Part shown: positions 15,227 through 23,035 of the stretch, one piece after another | Layout: every line of letters begins with the position of its first letter | How positions within the stretch are numbered: the first letter of the stretch is position 1 | Assembly (NCBI RefSeq): GCF_011393025.1 | Contig: NZ_JAAOEO010000028.1 | Span: forward strand, 1 to 44,284 | DNA from: Neobacillus terrae | GTDB lineage: Bacteria; Bacillota; Bacilli; Bacillales; Cytobacillaceae | Length of the DNA: 44,284 nt | Direction: 5' to 3' | The notes under the pieces: generated by a model | Told to the model about the DNA's origin: nothing | Database searches by the model: none | Seen by the model: the letters and a program-made list of their open reading frames with translations, nothing else | Program-made: the position numbers and the translations under genes

Positions 15227-16705
15227 ATGTCAAATGAGGTTCTTCAAATGATCTCGATCGGGATCTACATGGCCGGAATGCTTTTTATCGGCTGGTATTC
15301 CTATCGAAAAACAAGCAATCTCACGGACTACATGCTTGGGGGACGTTCATTAGGCCCTGCCGTTACAGCATTGAGTGCAGGTGCGGCTGATATGAGCGGA
15401 TGGCTGCTAATGGGATTGCCTGGAGCAATATTTTCAAAAGGTCTTGCCCAAGCCTGGATTGCTATTGGCCTTACTATCGGTGCTTATATTAACTGGCGAT
15501 TGTTAGCACCTCGCTTACGGTCTTATACCCAGGTGGCCAATGATTCAATTACAATTCCAAGTTACCTTGAAAACCGTTTTAAAGATGATACAAAGCTTTT
15601 GCGAATTGTATCCGGTATTGTTATTCTTATTTTCTTTACTTTCTATGTTTCATCCGGTTTGGTTTCCGGAGCTGTATTTTTCAAAAGCTCCTTCGGCGTT
15701 GATTACCACACAGGACTTTATATTGTCGGTGGTGTCGTTGTCGCCTATACTTTGTTCGGCGGCTTTCTTGCCGTCAGCTACACCGACTTCATCCAGGGCT
15801 TAATGATGGTTATAGCGCTTATGCTCGTGCCTATCATCGGGATTTTTAAAACTGGCGGCCCCTCGGAAACCTTTGATACAATCCGTGCTATTGATCCCAC
15901 ACTTCTTGATTTGTTTAAAGGGACTAGTTTCCTGGGAATTGTTTCAGCAATGGCCTGGGGACTCGGGTATTTTGGCCAGCCGCATATCATTGTCCGCTTT
16001 ATGGCTATTACTTCTATTAAGGAAACGAAAAGCGCCCGCCGCATCGGTATGGGCTGGATGATTTTTTCACTTTTAGGTACGATTTTCACAGCACTAATTG
16101 GGCTCGCTTTCTTCCACAACAACACCCATTATAAATTAGATAATGCTGAAGCTGTCTTTATCCAGCTTGGACAAATCTTCTTCCATCCACTTGTCGCCGG
16201 ATTTGTACTGGCTGCTGTACTGGCTGCAATTATGAGTACTGTATCTTCCCAATTAATTGTTACTTCCAGTGCTTTGATAGAGGATTTGTACAAAGTGGTT
16301 GTAAAAAAGAATGCCGGTGACAAAGAACTGGTTACTCTTGGGCGCCTGGCAGTTTTCATTGTGGCTCTTATTGCTGCTGCACTAGCTTTTAAGCAAAACA
16401 ATACCATTTTAGAACTTGTTGCCTATGCATGGGCAGGATTCGGGGCTTCCTTTGGTCCTGTCATCCTTCTAAGCTTATATTGGAAAAAGCTGACCAAATG
16501 GGGAGCGCTTTGGGGTATGGTAGTTGGCGCTATAACGGTTATTCTATGGAGCAATCTTGGCCTTGGAAAAACACTCTATGAAATTGTACCAGGCTTTGCA
16601 TTTAACTTAATTGTTGCTGTGATTGTCAGCATGATCACCTACCAGAAAAATGATGCTATTGAAAAAGAATTCAATGAAAGCGTCAGATTACTAAAACACG
16701 AATAA
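15227..16705 (+). CDS. putP: Sodium/proline symporter (PutP/OpuE)
   Basis: A 492-residue sodium:solute symporter of the SSS family for proline uptake. About 13 hydrophobic segments span the protein. Signature stretches include YMLGGRSLGPAVTALSAGA near residues 35-55, with the sodium-site ADMSGWLLMG following, and GFVLAAVLAAIMSTVSSQL near 335. The ribosome binding site is AAAGGGGGAAAG before ATG 15227. In B. subtilis the osmoregulated transporter opuE occupies the same place beside gatCAB, so a role in osmoprotection is as likely as catabolic uptake. The pruA gene downstream in the window would degrade imported proline. Confidence 0.9.
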   Translation: MSNEVLQMISIGIYMAGMLFIGWYSYRKTSNLTDYMLGGRSLGPAVTALSAGAADMSGWLLMGLPGAIFSKGLAQAWIAIGLTIGAYINWRLLAPRLRSYTQVANDSITIPSYLENRFKDDTKLLRIVSGIVILIFFTFYVSSGLVSGAVFFKSSFGVDYHTGLYIVGGVVVAYTLFGGFLAVSYTDFIQGLMMVIALMLVPIIGIFKTGGPSETFDTIRAIDPTLLDLFKGTSFLGIVSAMAWGLGYFGQPHIIVRFMAITSIKETKSARRIGMGWMIFSLLGTIFTALIGLAFFHNNTHYKLDNAEAVFIQLGQIFFHPLVAGFVLAAVLAAIMSTVSSQLIVTSSALIEDLYKVVVKKNAGDKELVTLGRLAVFIVALIAAALAFKQNNTILELVAYAWAGFGASFGPVILLSLYWKKLTKWGALWGMVVGAITVILWSNLGLGKTLYEIVPGFAFNLIVAVIVSMITYQKNDAIEKEFNESVRLLKHE

Positions 16706-16714
16706 TATATTTGA

Positions 16715-16749
16715 GGCTGTGCCGATGTTACTGGCACAGTTTTTATTTT
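16715..16749 (+). terminator. Terminator of the proline symporter gene
   Basis: CTGTGCC (16717-16723) pairs with GGCACAG (16733-16739), followed by TTTTTATTTT. Confidence 0.85.
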
Positions 16750-16798
16750 GGGGCAAGGTTAGTTACTATTCTTTTTTGGGACTTGATTAGGGGGGTCC

Positions 16799-17152
16799 TT
16801 TGGTCACCACCTTCCCTTTAACCCTTTAGGGGTAACGATCCTAGAGCGTTAGTTACCCCTTTTCCCTTTGGCAACCCATTTGGGGTAACGATACTGGACC
16901 TTTAGTTACCCCTTTTCTCTTTGGCGACCCATTTGGGGTAACGATACTGGACCTTTAGTTACCCCTTTTCCCTTTGGCGACCCATTTGGGGTAACGATAC
17001 TGGACCTTTAGTTACCCCTTTTCCCTTTGGCGACCCATTTGGCGTAACGATACTGGACCTTTAGTTACCCCTTTTCTCTTTGGTGACCCATTTGGGGTAA
17101 CGATACTAGATCTTTAGTTACCCCTTTTCCCTTTGGCGACCCAATTTGAGCA
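16799..17152. repeat. Tandem array of a 53-bp hairpin repeat (six copies)
   Basis: Six units with an exact 53-bp period. The left arms GGGGTAAC start at 16829, 16882, 16935, 16988, 17041 (GGCGTAAC) and 17094. Each pairs with GTTACCCC starting 23 bases later, so every unit is a stem-loop with a 15-base loop, followed by CTTTTCCCTTTGGCGACCC. Inner copies are nearly identical; the outer ones diverge. It fills the gap between the symporter terminator and the hydrolase gene. No open frame runs through it, and there are no variable spacers, so it is not a CRISPR array. Confidence 0.9.
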
Positions 17153-17232
17153 CTAATTAAAATTCACTCTTACAAATTTATCTAGAAAGCTTTCTGAAAT
17201 ATCGTATAATTTCCTTAAGAGGAGTGATAAAT

Positions 17233-17844
17233 TTGAAGATTATTAGTAAAACAGTGAAGGCTTCAATAGAGATTCCTTTTACTTTTTTCCAGCAAGAAAA
17301 AAAGGCGGATACATTAGCTATTATATTGCCTGGTGCTGGATATACAGCCCAGGCTCCGTTGCTGCACTACACTGCCGGAAGCTTTTTTACGAGAGGGATT
17401 GATGTTCTTCAGGTAAATTACAAGTATCCTAAAGCACTAAGCGATGAAACATTTACTGAAGATGTACAAACAGTGGTCAATTCAGTATTGTCCGAGCACC
17501 ACTATGATTATTACTATATTGCAGCAAAATCGATTGGAACGATTGCTCTTTCTGGTCTTCTAAAAAATCCAATATTTGATTCTGCAAACCTAATATGGTT
17601 CACGCCGCTTATCAGCGAAGACTTTGTTTATCAAGCTTTAATGAAAGCAGGCAACAAGGGCCAGGTTTATATAGGTACGGAGGATCCCAATTATTCGCCT
17701 GAAAGATTTGATGTACTTAATAAAAAAGAGAATTTGGATTGTTATTTAATCGAAGATGTTAACCACTCGATTGAAAAGAGTAATGATGTTATTCAATCAA
17801 TTGATATCCTTAAAGGAATTATGGAGAAAGTCTCAGCTTTTTAG
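17233..17844 (+). CDS. Alpha/beta-hydrolase fold protein
   Basis: A 203-residue small alpha/beta-hydrolase-like protein. The first strand ends in ILPGAGYTAQAP, an oxyanion-type loop, and the nucleophile elbow is AAKSIGTIAL, with Ser in a K-S-I-G-T context instead of the usual GxSxG. The C-terminal NHSIE supplies the His. TTG 17233 is preferred: it is 8 bases after GGAG, whereas the in-frame GTG at 17224 sits inside that ribosome binding site. Its substrate is unknown; the atypical elbow leaves open a non-enzymatic role. It stands alone between the repeat array and a bidirectional terminator. Confidence 0.7.
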   Translation: MKIISKTVKASIEIPFTFFQQEKKADTLAIILPGAGYTAQAPLLHYTAGSFFTRGIDVLQVNYKYPKALSDETFTEDVQTVVNSVLSEHHYDYYYIAAKSIGTIALSGLLKNPIFDSANLIWFTPLISEDFVYQALMKAGNKGQVYIGTEDPNYSPERFDVLNKKENLDCYLIEDVNHSIEKSNDVIQSIDILKGIMEKVSAF

Positions 17845-17944
17845 TTTAGGAGATAAAGTGGTGGACTTAAAGTAGTTTTGAATTCCGAAAAAAATATTCA
17901 CATACTATTTTTAAAAAGAAAAATTTGTATACCATCATAAAACA

Positions 17945-17974
17945 AAAAGGCACGGAACTCCGTGCCTTTTTATT
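17945..17974. terminator. Bidirectional terminator
   Basis: AAAAGGCACGG pairs with CCGTGCCTTTT across a tiny loop, with A-rich and T-rich flanks, so it works in both directions: for the hydrolase gene on the left and the alkyltransferase-like gene on the right. Confidence 0.85.
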
Positions 17975-17975
17975 C

Positions 17976-18284
17976 TTAATCTATCTCAGGCCAGTGCTGG
18001 TAAACCTCAAGGTTGATTAAATCCCCATTAAACTTTACTCCCTCGCTTTCAAGAGACATCTTTTGGATGAACTGGCCTTCCTCTTTCAAGCCAATTTCCC
18101 CTTTAGAGTTCACCACCCGATGCCAGGGCAGCTGATATTTCTGGCTCATTGAATGAAGAATCCGGACTACTTGTCTGGCTGCTCTTGGGCTTCCTGCAAA
18201 GTGAGCGACCTGCCCATAGGTCATTACTTTTCCTGAAGGGATTTCTTTGATGATTGCAATGGCCCTTTCTGTAAATCGTTCCAA
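17976..18284 (-). CDS. Alkyltransferase-like protein (ATL)
   Basis: A 102-residue protein with the fold of the DNA-binding domain of O6-alkylguanine transferase. The helix-turn-helix region is GKVMTYGQVAHFAGSPRAARQV, split here as GKVMTYGQVAHF and SPRAARQV. The active-site motif, normally PCHRV, reads PWHRVV, so the acceptor cysteine is Trp and the protein cannot take up alkyl groups. Such ATL proteins bind O6-alkylguanine, flip the base and hand the lesion to nucleotide excision repair. The start is TTG 18284 with AGGAGAGTGA upstream. It lies just downstream of tRNA-Pro, past that gene's terminator. Confidence 0.85.
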   Translation of the reverse strand: MERFTERAIAIIKEIPSGKVMTYGQVAHFAGSPRAARQVVRILHSMSQKYQLPWHRVVNSKGEIGLKEEGQFIQKMSLESEGVKFNGDLINLEVYQHWPEID

Positions 18285-18307
18285 TATCAGTCACTCTCCT
18301 AAACTGC

Positions 18308-18340
18308 AAAAGGGTCCTTTCCTTAGCGGAAAGGACCCTC
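18308..18340 (-). terminator. Terminator of tRNA-Pro
   Basis: A perfect 12-bp stem (18311-18322 with 18328-18339) with a 5-base loop, followed on the minus strand by TTTTGC. Confidence 0.8.
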
Positions 18341-18345
18341 GTAAA

Positions 18346-18419
18346 TCGGGATAACAGGAATTGAACCTGCGACCCCTAGCACCCCATGCTAGTGCTCTGC
18401 CAAGCTGAGCTATATCCCG
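18346..18419 (-). tRNA. tRNA-Pro (anticodon GGG)
   Basis: A 74-base cloverleaf on the minus strand. The acceptor is CGGGATA with TATCCCG and discriminator A. The D stem GCTC/GAGC, anticodon stem CTAGC/GCTAG around loop ATGGGGT (anticodon GGG) and T arm GCAGG-TTCAATT-CCTGT all pair. C1-G72 and G37 are proline features. The CCA end is not encoded. An extended -10 element TGGTATAAT lies about 12 bases upstream. Confidence 0.95.
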
Positions 18420-18511
18420 CTGCAATTTAATTATACCACTGCCCAGCTTCCATTTTTAATACACTTTTGCAAGCAAAAGCTGACAATTTTCAGTCTAATC
18501 CCACATACACT

Positions 18512-18537
18512 AATTTAATCAAACGTTTGATTAAATT
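18512..18537. promoter_or_regulatory. 26-bp perfect palindrome
   Basis: Perfectly symmetric around 18524/18525, with core TAATCAAACGTTTGATTA. It has the size and form of a TetR-family operator. It lies about 95 bases upstream of tRNA-Pro and downstream of gatB; no TetR gene or other obvious target is nearby. Confidence 0.6.
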
Positions 18538-18581
18538 TTGATTTTAATTTGATCTAATCATTTATTTTCACGGGAAATAGA

Positions 18582-18628
18582 AAAAAAGCTGTCGAAATAA
18601 GTTCATCACTTTTCCGACAACTTTTTTA
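18582..18628 (-). terminator. Terminator of gatCAB
   Basis: On the minus strand AAGTTGTCG pairs with CGACAGCTT around a long loop, followed by TTTTTTT, just after the gatB stop. Confidence 0.75.
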
Positions 18629-18632
18629 TAGA

Positions 18633-20063
18633 TTACCTTTTAGACAGTTCCTGATTTAACAGCTTGTTTACTAGCTGAGGATTTGCCTGGCCTTTTGTTG
18701 CTTTCATGATTTGACCAACCAGGAATCCTGCTGCTTTTCCCTTTCCGCTTTTAAAATCATCAACGGATTGCGGGTTAGCATCGATGATTTCCCCAATGAT
18801 TTTAAGAAGTGCTCCTTCATCGGAAATCTGTACAAGTCCTTTGGATTTAACGATTTCCTCTGCACTTCCGCCTTCCTCCAATAGTTCTTTAAAGACCTGC
18901 TTAGCGATTTTACTGGAGATGGTGCCGTTTTCTATAAGCTTGATCATTTCCGCAAGACTTGCTGGCTTAAGCTTTATGTCCTGCAATTCTTTTTGTTCCG
19001 CGTTTAGATAGGCTGATAATTCGCCCATGATCCAGTTGGAGGCCTGCTTTGCCTCCGCTCCGGCATCAACTGAAGCTTCAAAGAAGTCCGCCATTTCTTT
19101 GGTAGCTGTGAGCACTCCTGCATCATAGCCTGGCAGTCCCAACTCATCCATATACCGCTTTTTGCGCTGATCCGGAAGCTCGGGGATTTCAGCCTGTATT
19201 CTTGCTTTCCATTCGTCGTCAATAAAGAGATCGAGTAAATCAGGTTCCGGAAAATAACGATAGTCATCGGATCCTTCTTTTACCCTCATGAGAATCGTGG
19301 AATTAGTCGCTTCATCATAGCGGCGGGTTTCCTGATCAATATCCCCACCGGAAAGAACAACCTCACGCTGTCTCTTTTCCTCGTATTCAAGACCTCTTCT
19401 TACAAAGTTAAAAGAGTTCAGGTTTTTCAATTCAGTCTTTGTACCGAATTCTTTTTGCCCAACTGGACGTATGGAAATATTCGCATCACAGCGAAGTGAT
19501 CCCTCTTCCATTTTACAATCCGATACACCTGTGTATTGGATAATGGACTTTAATTTTTCAAGATAAGCGTACGCTTCCTCCGGGGTGCTGATATCCGGCT
19601 CAGACACTATCTCAATTAGTGGGGTTCCTTGTCTGTTGTAATCAACGAGCGAATACCCCTTGCCGTGTGTAAGCTTTCCTGCATCCTCTTCCAAATGGAT
19701 TCTAGTGATCCCGATTCTCTTTTTCCCGCCGGCTTCTGTTTCAATCTCGATCCAGCCGTGTTCGCCAATCGGCTTATCAAATTGAGAAATCTGATAGGCT
19801 TTAGGGTTATCAGGATAAAAATAGTTTTTACGGTCAAATTTGGTGTGGGTGGCAACCTCACAATTCAGTGCCATTGATGCCTTCATTCCAAATTCAACTA
19901 CCTTTTTATTCAAAACTGGCAGAACACCTGGATATCCAAGATCAATTACCGTAACATTTGTATTTGGCTCCGCCCCAAAGTGGTTTGGGCTGGCGGAGAA
20001 TATCTTTGAGTCTGTTTTTAATTCAACGTGAACCTCAAGACCAATTACTGTTTCAAATTCCAT
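18633..20063 (-). CDS. gatB: Asp-tRNA(Asn)/Glu-tRNA(Gln) amidotransferase subunit B
   Basis: A 476-residue subunit B of GatCAB, which converts misacylated Glu-tRNA(Gln) and Asp-tRNA(Asn) to Gln-tRNA and Asn-tRNA. GatB binds the tRNA and activates the misattached residue with ATP. The N-terminal GLEVHVELKTDSKIF and central YFPEPDLLDLFI blocks are diagnostic. The C-terminal part (about 330-476) is the YqeY-like tail domain. ATG 20063 with GGGGGTGAAGGAA upstream is chosen over GTG 20072, which lies in that ribosome binding site. It is last in gatC-gatA-gatB. Confidence 0.95.
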   Translation of the reverse strand: MEFETVIGLEVHVELKTDSKIFSASPNHFGAEPNTNVTVIDLGYPGVLPVLNKKVVEFGMKASMALNCEVATHTKFDRKNYFYPDNPKAYQISQFDKPIGEHGWIEIETEAGGKKRIGITRIHLEEDAGKLTHGKGYSLVDYNRQGTPLIEIVSEPDISTPEEAYAYLEKLKSIIQYTGVSDCKMEEGSLRCDANISIRPVGQKEFGTKTELKNLNSFNFVRRGLEYEEKRQREVVLSGGDIDQETRRYDEATNSTILMRVKEGSDDYRYFPEPDLLDLFIDDEWKARIQAEIPELPDQRKKRYMDELGLPGYDAGVLTATKEMADFFEASVDAGAEAKQASNWIMGELSAYLNAEQKELQDIKLKPASLAEMIKLIENGTISSKIAKQVFKELLEEGGSAEEIVKSKGLVQISDEGALLKIIGEIIDANPQSVDDFKSGKGKAAGFLVGQIMKATKGQANPQLVNKLLNQELSKR

Positions 20064-20075
20064 TTCCTTCACCCC

Positions 20076-21521
20076 CTATAACACCGGTCTTTGTTTATGA
20101 AAGTCTGTTGCCTGTTCAAAAGCATGAGCAGTTCTGTAAACTGTAGCTTCATCGAAATGTTTTCCTATGATTTGTAATCCAAGAGGCAATCCTCCCGAAA
20201 AACCGCAAGGAACGGATATAGCAGGAACCCCTGCTAGGTTAACTGGTATTGTTAGAATATCATTCGCATACATGGTTAGAGGATCGTCCGTTTTTTCTCC
20301 AACCTTAAAAGCAGGAGTTGGAGTTGTTGGCCCAATAATGACATCATACTTGCTAAACACATCGTCAAAGTCTTTTTTTATTAAAGTCCTTACCTTTTGA
20401 GCTTTTTTATAGTAGGCATCATAATAACCTGAACTCAGAGCAAAGGTGCCCAGCATAATCCGCCGTTTTACTTCGTCACCGAAGCCTTCTGCCCTTGTAT
20501 TTTTATATAAGTCCAGCAGATTATCTGCATTACTAGAACGATAACCGTAACGTACGCCGTCAAATCTCGCCAGGTTGGCGGACGCTTCGGACGATGACAG
20601 CAGATAATAAGTTGCCAGGGCATACTTCGAGTGAGGAAGAGAGACTTCCTCCCAAACAGCGCCCATTCCTTCAAGCACTTTTAAGGCATCCAGAACAGAC
20701 TGTCTTGAAGCTTCACTTACGCCTTCACCAAGATATTCCTTAGGAACAGCAATTTTCAATCCTTTAATATCCCCCGTCAAAGCTGCAGAAAAATCAGGAA
20801 CATCCACTGGCGCAGAGGTTGAATCCATTGGATCCAAGCCTGAAATTGCCTTTAACAGATATGCATTATCTTCAACTGTACGCGTAATTGGTCCAATTTG
20901 GTCAAGAGATGAAGCAAATGCTACAAGCCCAAAACGGGATACTCTTCCATAAGTAGGCTTCAACCCAACTACTCCGCAAAATGCAGCTGGCTGGCGGATT
21001 GATCCGCCTGTATCAGATCCAAGCGAAAAAGGTACTTCTCCAGCAGCCACAGCGGCAGCGGATCCACCAGATGATCCCCCAGGAACGGTTTCCAGGTTCC
21101 ATGGGTTGCGTGTTTTTTGAAATGCTGAGTTTTCATTGGAAGATCCCATCGCAAACTCATCCATGTTCAATTTTCCGATCGTGATGGTGCCTGCCTTTTC
21201 GAGCTTTTCAACAACTGTTGCATTATATATTGGATCAAAGCTGCCAAGGATTTTACTTGCACAGGTTGTCCGAAGATCCCTCGTAACAATATTATCCTTA
21301 ATGCCGATTGGCAAACCGGCCAGCAATCCTTGAGGTGCCTGTCCGTCCAGATTTTTTGCAGATGCTCTAGCCCGCTCTTCATCAAGTGTTAAAAATGCCT
21401 GTACCTTTGAGTCGACCTCGCTGATCCGTTTATAGGATTCATCCACTAGGTCTGAAACTCGGATTTCTTTTTTATGTAACAGTTCATGCAGATCAGTTGC
21501 ACTTTGTTCAAATAAACCCAC
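20076..21521 (-). CDS. gatA: Asp-tRNA(Asn)/Glu-tRNA(Gln) amidotransferase subunit A
   Basis: A 481-residue amidase-signature protein that releases ammonia from glutamine for the GatCAB reaction. The Ser-cisSer-Lys triad is visible: Lys in PIGIKDNIVT, the cis-Ser in PGGSSGGSAAAVAAG, and the nucleophile in SDTGGSIRQPA. GTG 21521 (MGLFEQSATDL) is preferred since GGGAG lies 8 bases upstream and the MxLF start matches family members; GTG 21530 lies on that ribosome binding site. The gene lies 12 bases after gatC. Confidence 0.95.
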   Translation of the reverse strand: MGLFEQSATDLHELLHKKEIRVSDLVDESYKRISEVDSKVQAFLTLDEERARASAKNLDGQAPQGLLAGLPIGIKDNIVTRDLRTTCASKILGSFDPIYNATVVEKLEKAGTITIGKLNMDEFAMGSSNENSAFQKTRNPWNLETVPGGSSGGSAAAVAAGEVPFSLGSDTGGSIRQPAAFCGVVGLKPTYGRVSRFGLVAFASSLDQIGPITRTVEDNAYLLKAISGLDPMDSTSAPVDVPDFSAALTGDIKGLKIAVPKEYLGEGVSEASRQSVLDALKVLEGMGAVWEEVSLPHSKYALATYYLLSSSEASANLARFDGVRYGYRSSNADNLLDLYKNTRAEGFGDEVKRRIMLGTFALSSGYYDAYYKKAQKVRTLIKKDFDDVFSKYDVIIGPTTPTPAFKVGEKTDDPLTMYANDILTIPVNLAGVPAISVPCGFSGGLPLGLQIIGKHFDEATVYRTAHAFEQATDFHKQRPVL

Positions 21522-21533
21522 TACTTTCACTCC

Positions 21534-21827
21534 CTATTCTCCCATAATGGATGGGACCTTTATATAGCCGTCCTGATGCTCTGGAACATTCTTAAGGACC
21601 TCTTCCCTCGGAAGGCCTTTCTTCGGAACATCCTCACGAAGGACATTTTTCATATCGAGCACATGAGAGGTAGGCTCTACATTCTCTGTATCCAGCTCGT
21701 TTATCAGTTCTGCAAAATGAATAATTTCATCCATCTGTTTCCTGTACATCTCGGCTTCTTCCTCGGTTATTGCCAGCCGCGCCAGGTTAGCCACATGCTT
21801 TACTTCTTCAATTGTGATCCGGGACAT
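21534..21827 (-). CDS. gatC: Asp-tRNA(Asn)/Glu-tRNA(Gln) amidotransferase subunit C
   Basis: A 97-residue subunit C that wraps GatA and GatB together. It starts MSRITIEEVKHVANLARL, with the usual helical N-terminus, and ends in the conserved LREDVPKKGL and GYIKVPSIMGE. ATG 21827 follows AGGAGGGAGAAAA, an excellent ribosome binding site; longer readings upstream have no support. It is first in the operon. Confidence 0.95.
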   Translation of the reverse strand: MSRITIEEVKHVANLARLAITEEEAEMYRKQMDEIIHFAELINELDTENVEPTSHVLDMKNVLREDVPKKGLPREEVLKNVPEHQDGYIKVPSIMGE

Positions 21828-21844
21828 TTTTCTCCCTCCTGTTC

Positions 21845-21870
21845 TGTCATTATTATTAATGATAATAACA
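21845..21870. promoter_or_regulatory. Imperfect 26-bp palindrome upstream of gatC
   Basis: TGTCATTATTATT (21845-21857) and AATGATAATAACA (21858-21870) are mirror arms with two mismatched pairs. It begins 18 bases upstream of the gatC start, between gatC and the divergent cupin gene. It may be an AT-rich operator or a leader hairpin. Confidence 0.35.
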
Positions 21871-21934
21871 GAGTTTTCCTCGCTACTGCAATGTAATTGG
21901 GATTTAAGGTGTCCAAAGAACATAATAAAAAAGG

Positions 21935-21955
21935 TATAATATGGAATGGGAGGCT
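21935..21955 (+). promoter_or_regulatory. -10 box and RBS of the cupin gene
   Basis: TATAAT at 21935-21940 and GGGAGG at 21948-21953 precede ATG 21963. The small distance leaves a very short leader. A convincing -35 hexamer was not found. Confidence 0.45.
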
Positions 21956-21962
21956 GAGAGGA

Positions 21963-22316
21963 ATGGAATTTTATCGATTTGATCGTGAAAAGCGCAGAGA
22001 CATACCTGCATTTGGAAGTAAAAACGTAGGCATCACACCAATAATCCGTAAGGAAGGCTTTACCGCTGCAGGCTGCATGCATTTTGATGCTGGAAGTGTA
22101 TTAGGTATGCACGAAGCACCTGGACCACAGCTATTTTTAGTCGTAGAAGGAGAAGGCTGGGTTCGAATTGACGGGGAAGAAAAGGTTCCTGTTTCGAAGG
22201 GAACTGCCGTGTTCTGGACAGCTGGTGAAAACCATGAATCCGGTTCTGAAACAGGGATGTCAGCCATCATAATCGAAGGTCCGGACATAAACCCAGAACA
22301 ATATTTGAAAAAATAA
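21963..22316 (+). CDS. Single-domain cupin protein
   Basis: A 117-residue cupin. The first cupin motif is in GMHEAPGPQLFLVVEGEG (about residues 55-72) and the second in KGTAVFWTAGENHESG (about 80-96), with His and Glu residues placed to bind a metal. ATG 21963 has GGGAGG upstream; the frame extends to 21897 without another good start. It stands alone and divergent from gatC. Small cupins can be enzymes or sugar/ligand-binding proteins; nothing here narrows the role. Confidence 0.75.
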   Translation: MEFYRFDREKRRDIPAFGSKNVGITPIIRKEGFTAAGCMHFDAGSVLGMHEAPGPQLFLVVEGEGWVRIDGEEKVPVSKGTAVFWTAGENHESGSETGMSAIIIEGPDINPEQYLKK

Positions 22317-22350
22317 AAGCTTGGGGATTTGTTCCTCAAGCTTTTACAAC
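22316..22350 (+). terminator. Terminator of the cupin gene
   Basis: AAAAGCTTGGGG pairs with CCTCAAGCTTTT, with the T-run included in the right arm. Confidence 0.8.
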
Positions 22351-22421
22351 TTATTGTAAAAAATCCTCTGCAATAGTCTTAATATCAGGTTTTAATAATA
22401 TTGTTGGAGCGTTTTGGTTAT

Positions 22422-22458
22422 AATTCTTAGCCTGCTAATACGGCTAAGAATTATTTTT
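22422..22458. terminator. Strong hairpin at the end of yueI-like gene
   Basis: A perfect 13-bp stem (ATAATTCTTAGCC with GGCTAAGAATTAT) followed on the plus strand by TTTTTT; it overlaps the stop codon of the minus-strand YueI-type gene. The T-run is on the plus side although no plus-strand gene reaches it, so it is either a bidirectional terminator or ends an unseen transcript. Confidence 0.5.
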
Positions 22459-22891
22459 TGAATATCTTCCCAAAAAGCGAAAGAACGTTTTTCTTTTTAA
22501 CCGGTTTTTGCGTAATCGACTCGACTTTTTTTATATAGATTTCTTCCTTATCAATAGCATGTTCCATCGCCAGAACAAGCCCAATATCGGTTTCGTGTTC
22601 TTTGTTCGCCACAATTTTGTATTTAATTTTATTCTTGTCTGCCATCTTTCTATATTTGGAAAACTCGTTGTAGTCCATGTTTCCATTTAGAAAAAGAAGG
22701 GCATTCGGATTGGTTTTCATCTGCTGCTCGACTTCCCCATACACACCAGGCTCCCTTACCTGACTTTGGGTAAGCACCAAAATAATTCTTTCCCTCAGCG
22801 TGCCCAAAAATTTGCGTCTTTCCTCGGGCTTAAATTCCTTTTGCCCCTGGATCCCCTGCTGCAAAATCTCATCAACCGTCTGCTTCCCCAT
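22451..22891 (-). CDS. yueI: YueI family protein (DUF1694)
   Basis: A 146-residue member of the YueI/DUF1694 family, soluble proteins of unknown function found in bacilli and lactic acid bacteria. Typical blocks are EERRKFLGTLRERIILVLTQ (residues about 24-43), MKTNPNALLFLNGNMDY and KYRKMADKNKIKYKIV. The basic C-terminus (KPVKKKNVLSLFGKIFKK, shortened) is a variable extension. The start is ATG 22891 with AAGGAG 8 bases upstream. It is monocistronic. Confidence 0.85.
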   Translation of the reverse strand: MGKQTVDEILQQGIQGQKEFKPEERRKFLGTLRERIILVLTQSQVREPGVYGEVEQQMKTNPNALLFLNGNMDYNEFSKYRKMADKNKIKYKIVANKEHETDIGLVLAMEHAIDKEEIYIKKVESITQKPVKKKNVLSLFGKIFKK

Positions 22892-23035
22892 CTCCTCAAC
22901 TCCTTCACGGAACTACTACTATGTATGAATCTTCTTTATTAAGCGTGCACAAAAAGTATCGAGACATGCAGTGGAAAAGTGAGTCTTTTCCAACTGATTA
23001 ATGAATTTACCAACCCGTTTGAGACATTTTTTCAC

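Noticed and set aside
16799..17152. Possible CRISPR array
   Set aside because: Units are contiguous 53-bp copies without variable spacers, and no cas genes are near.
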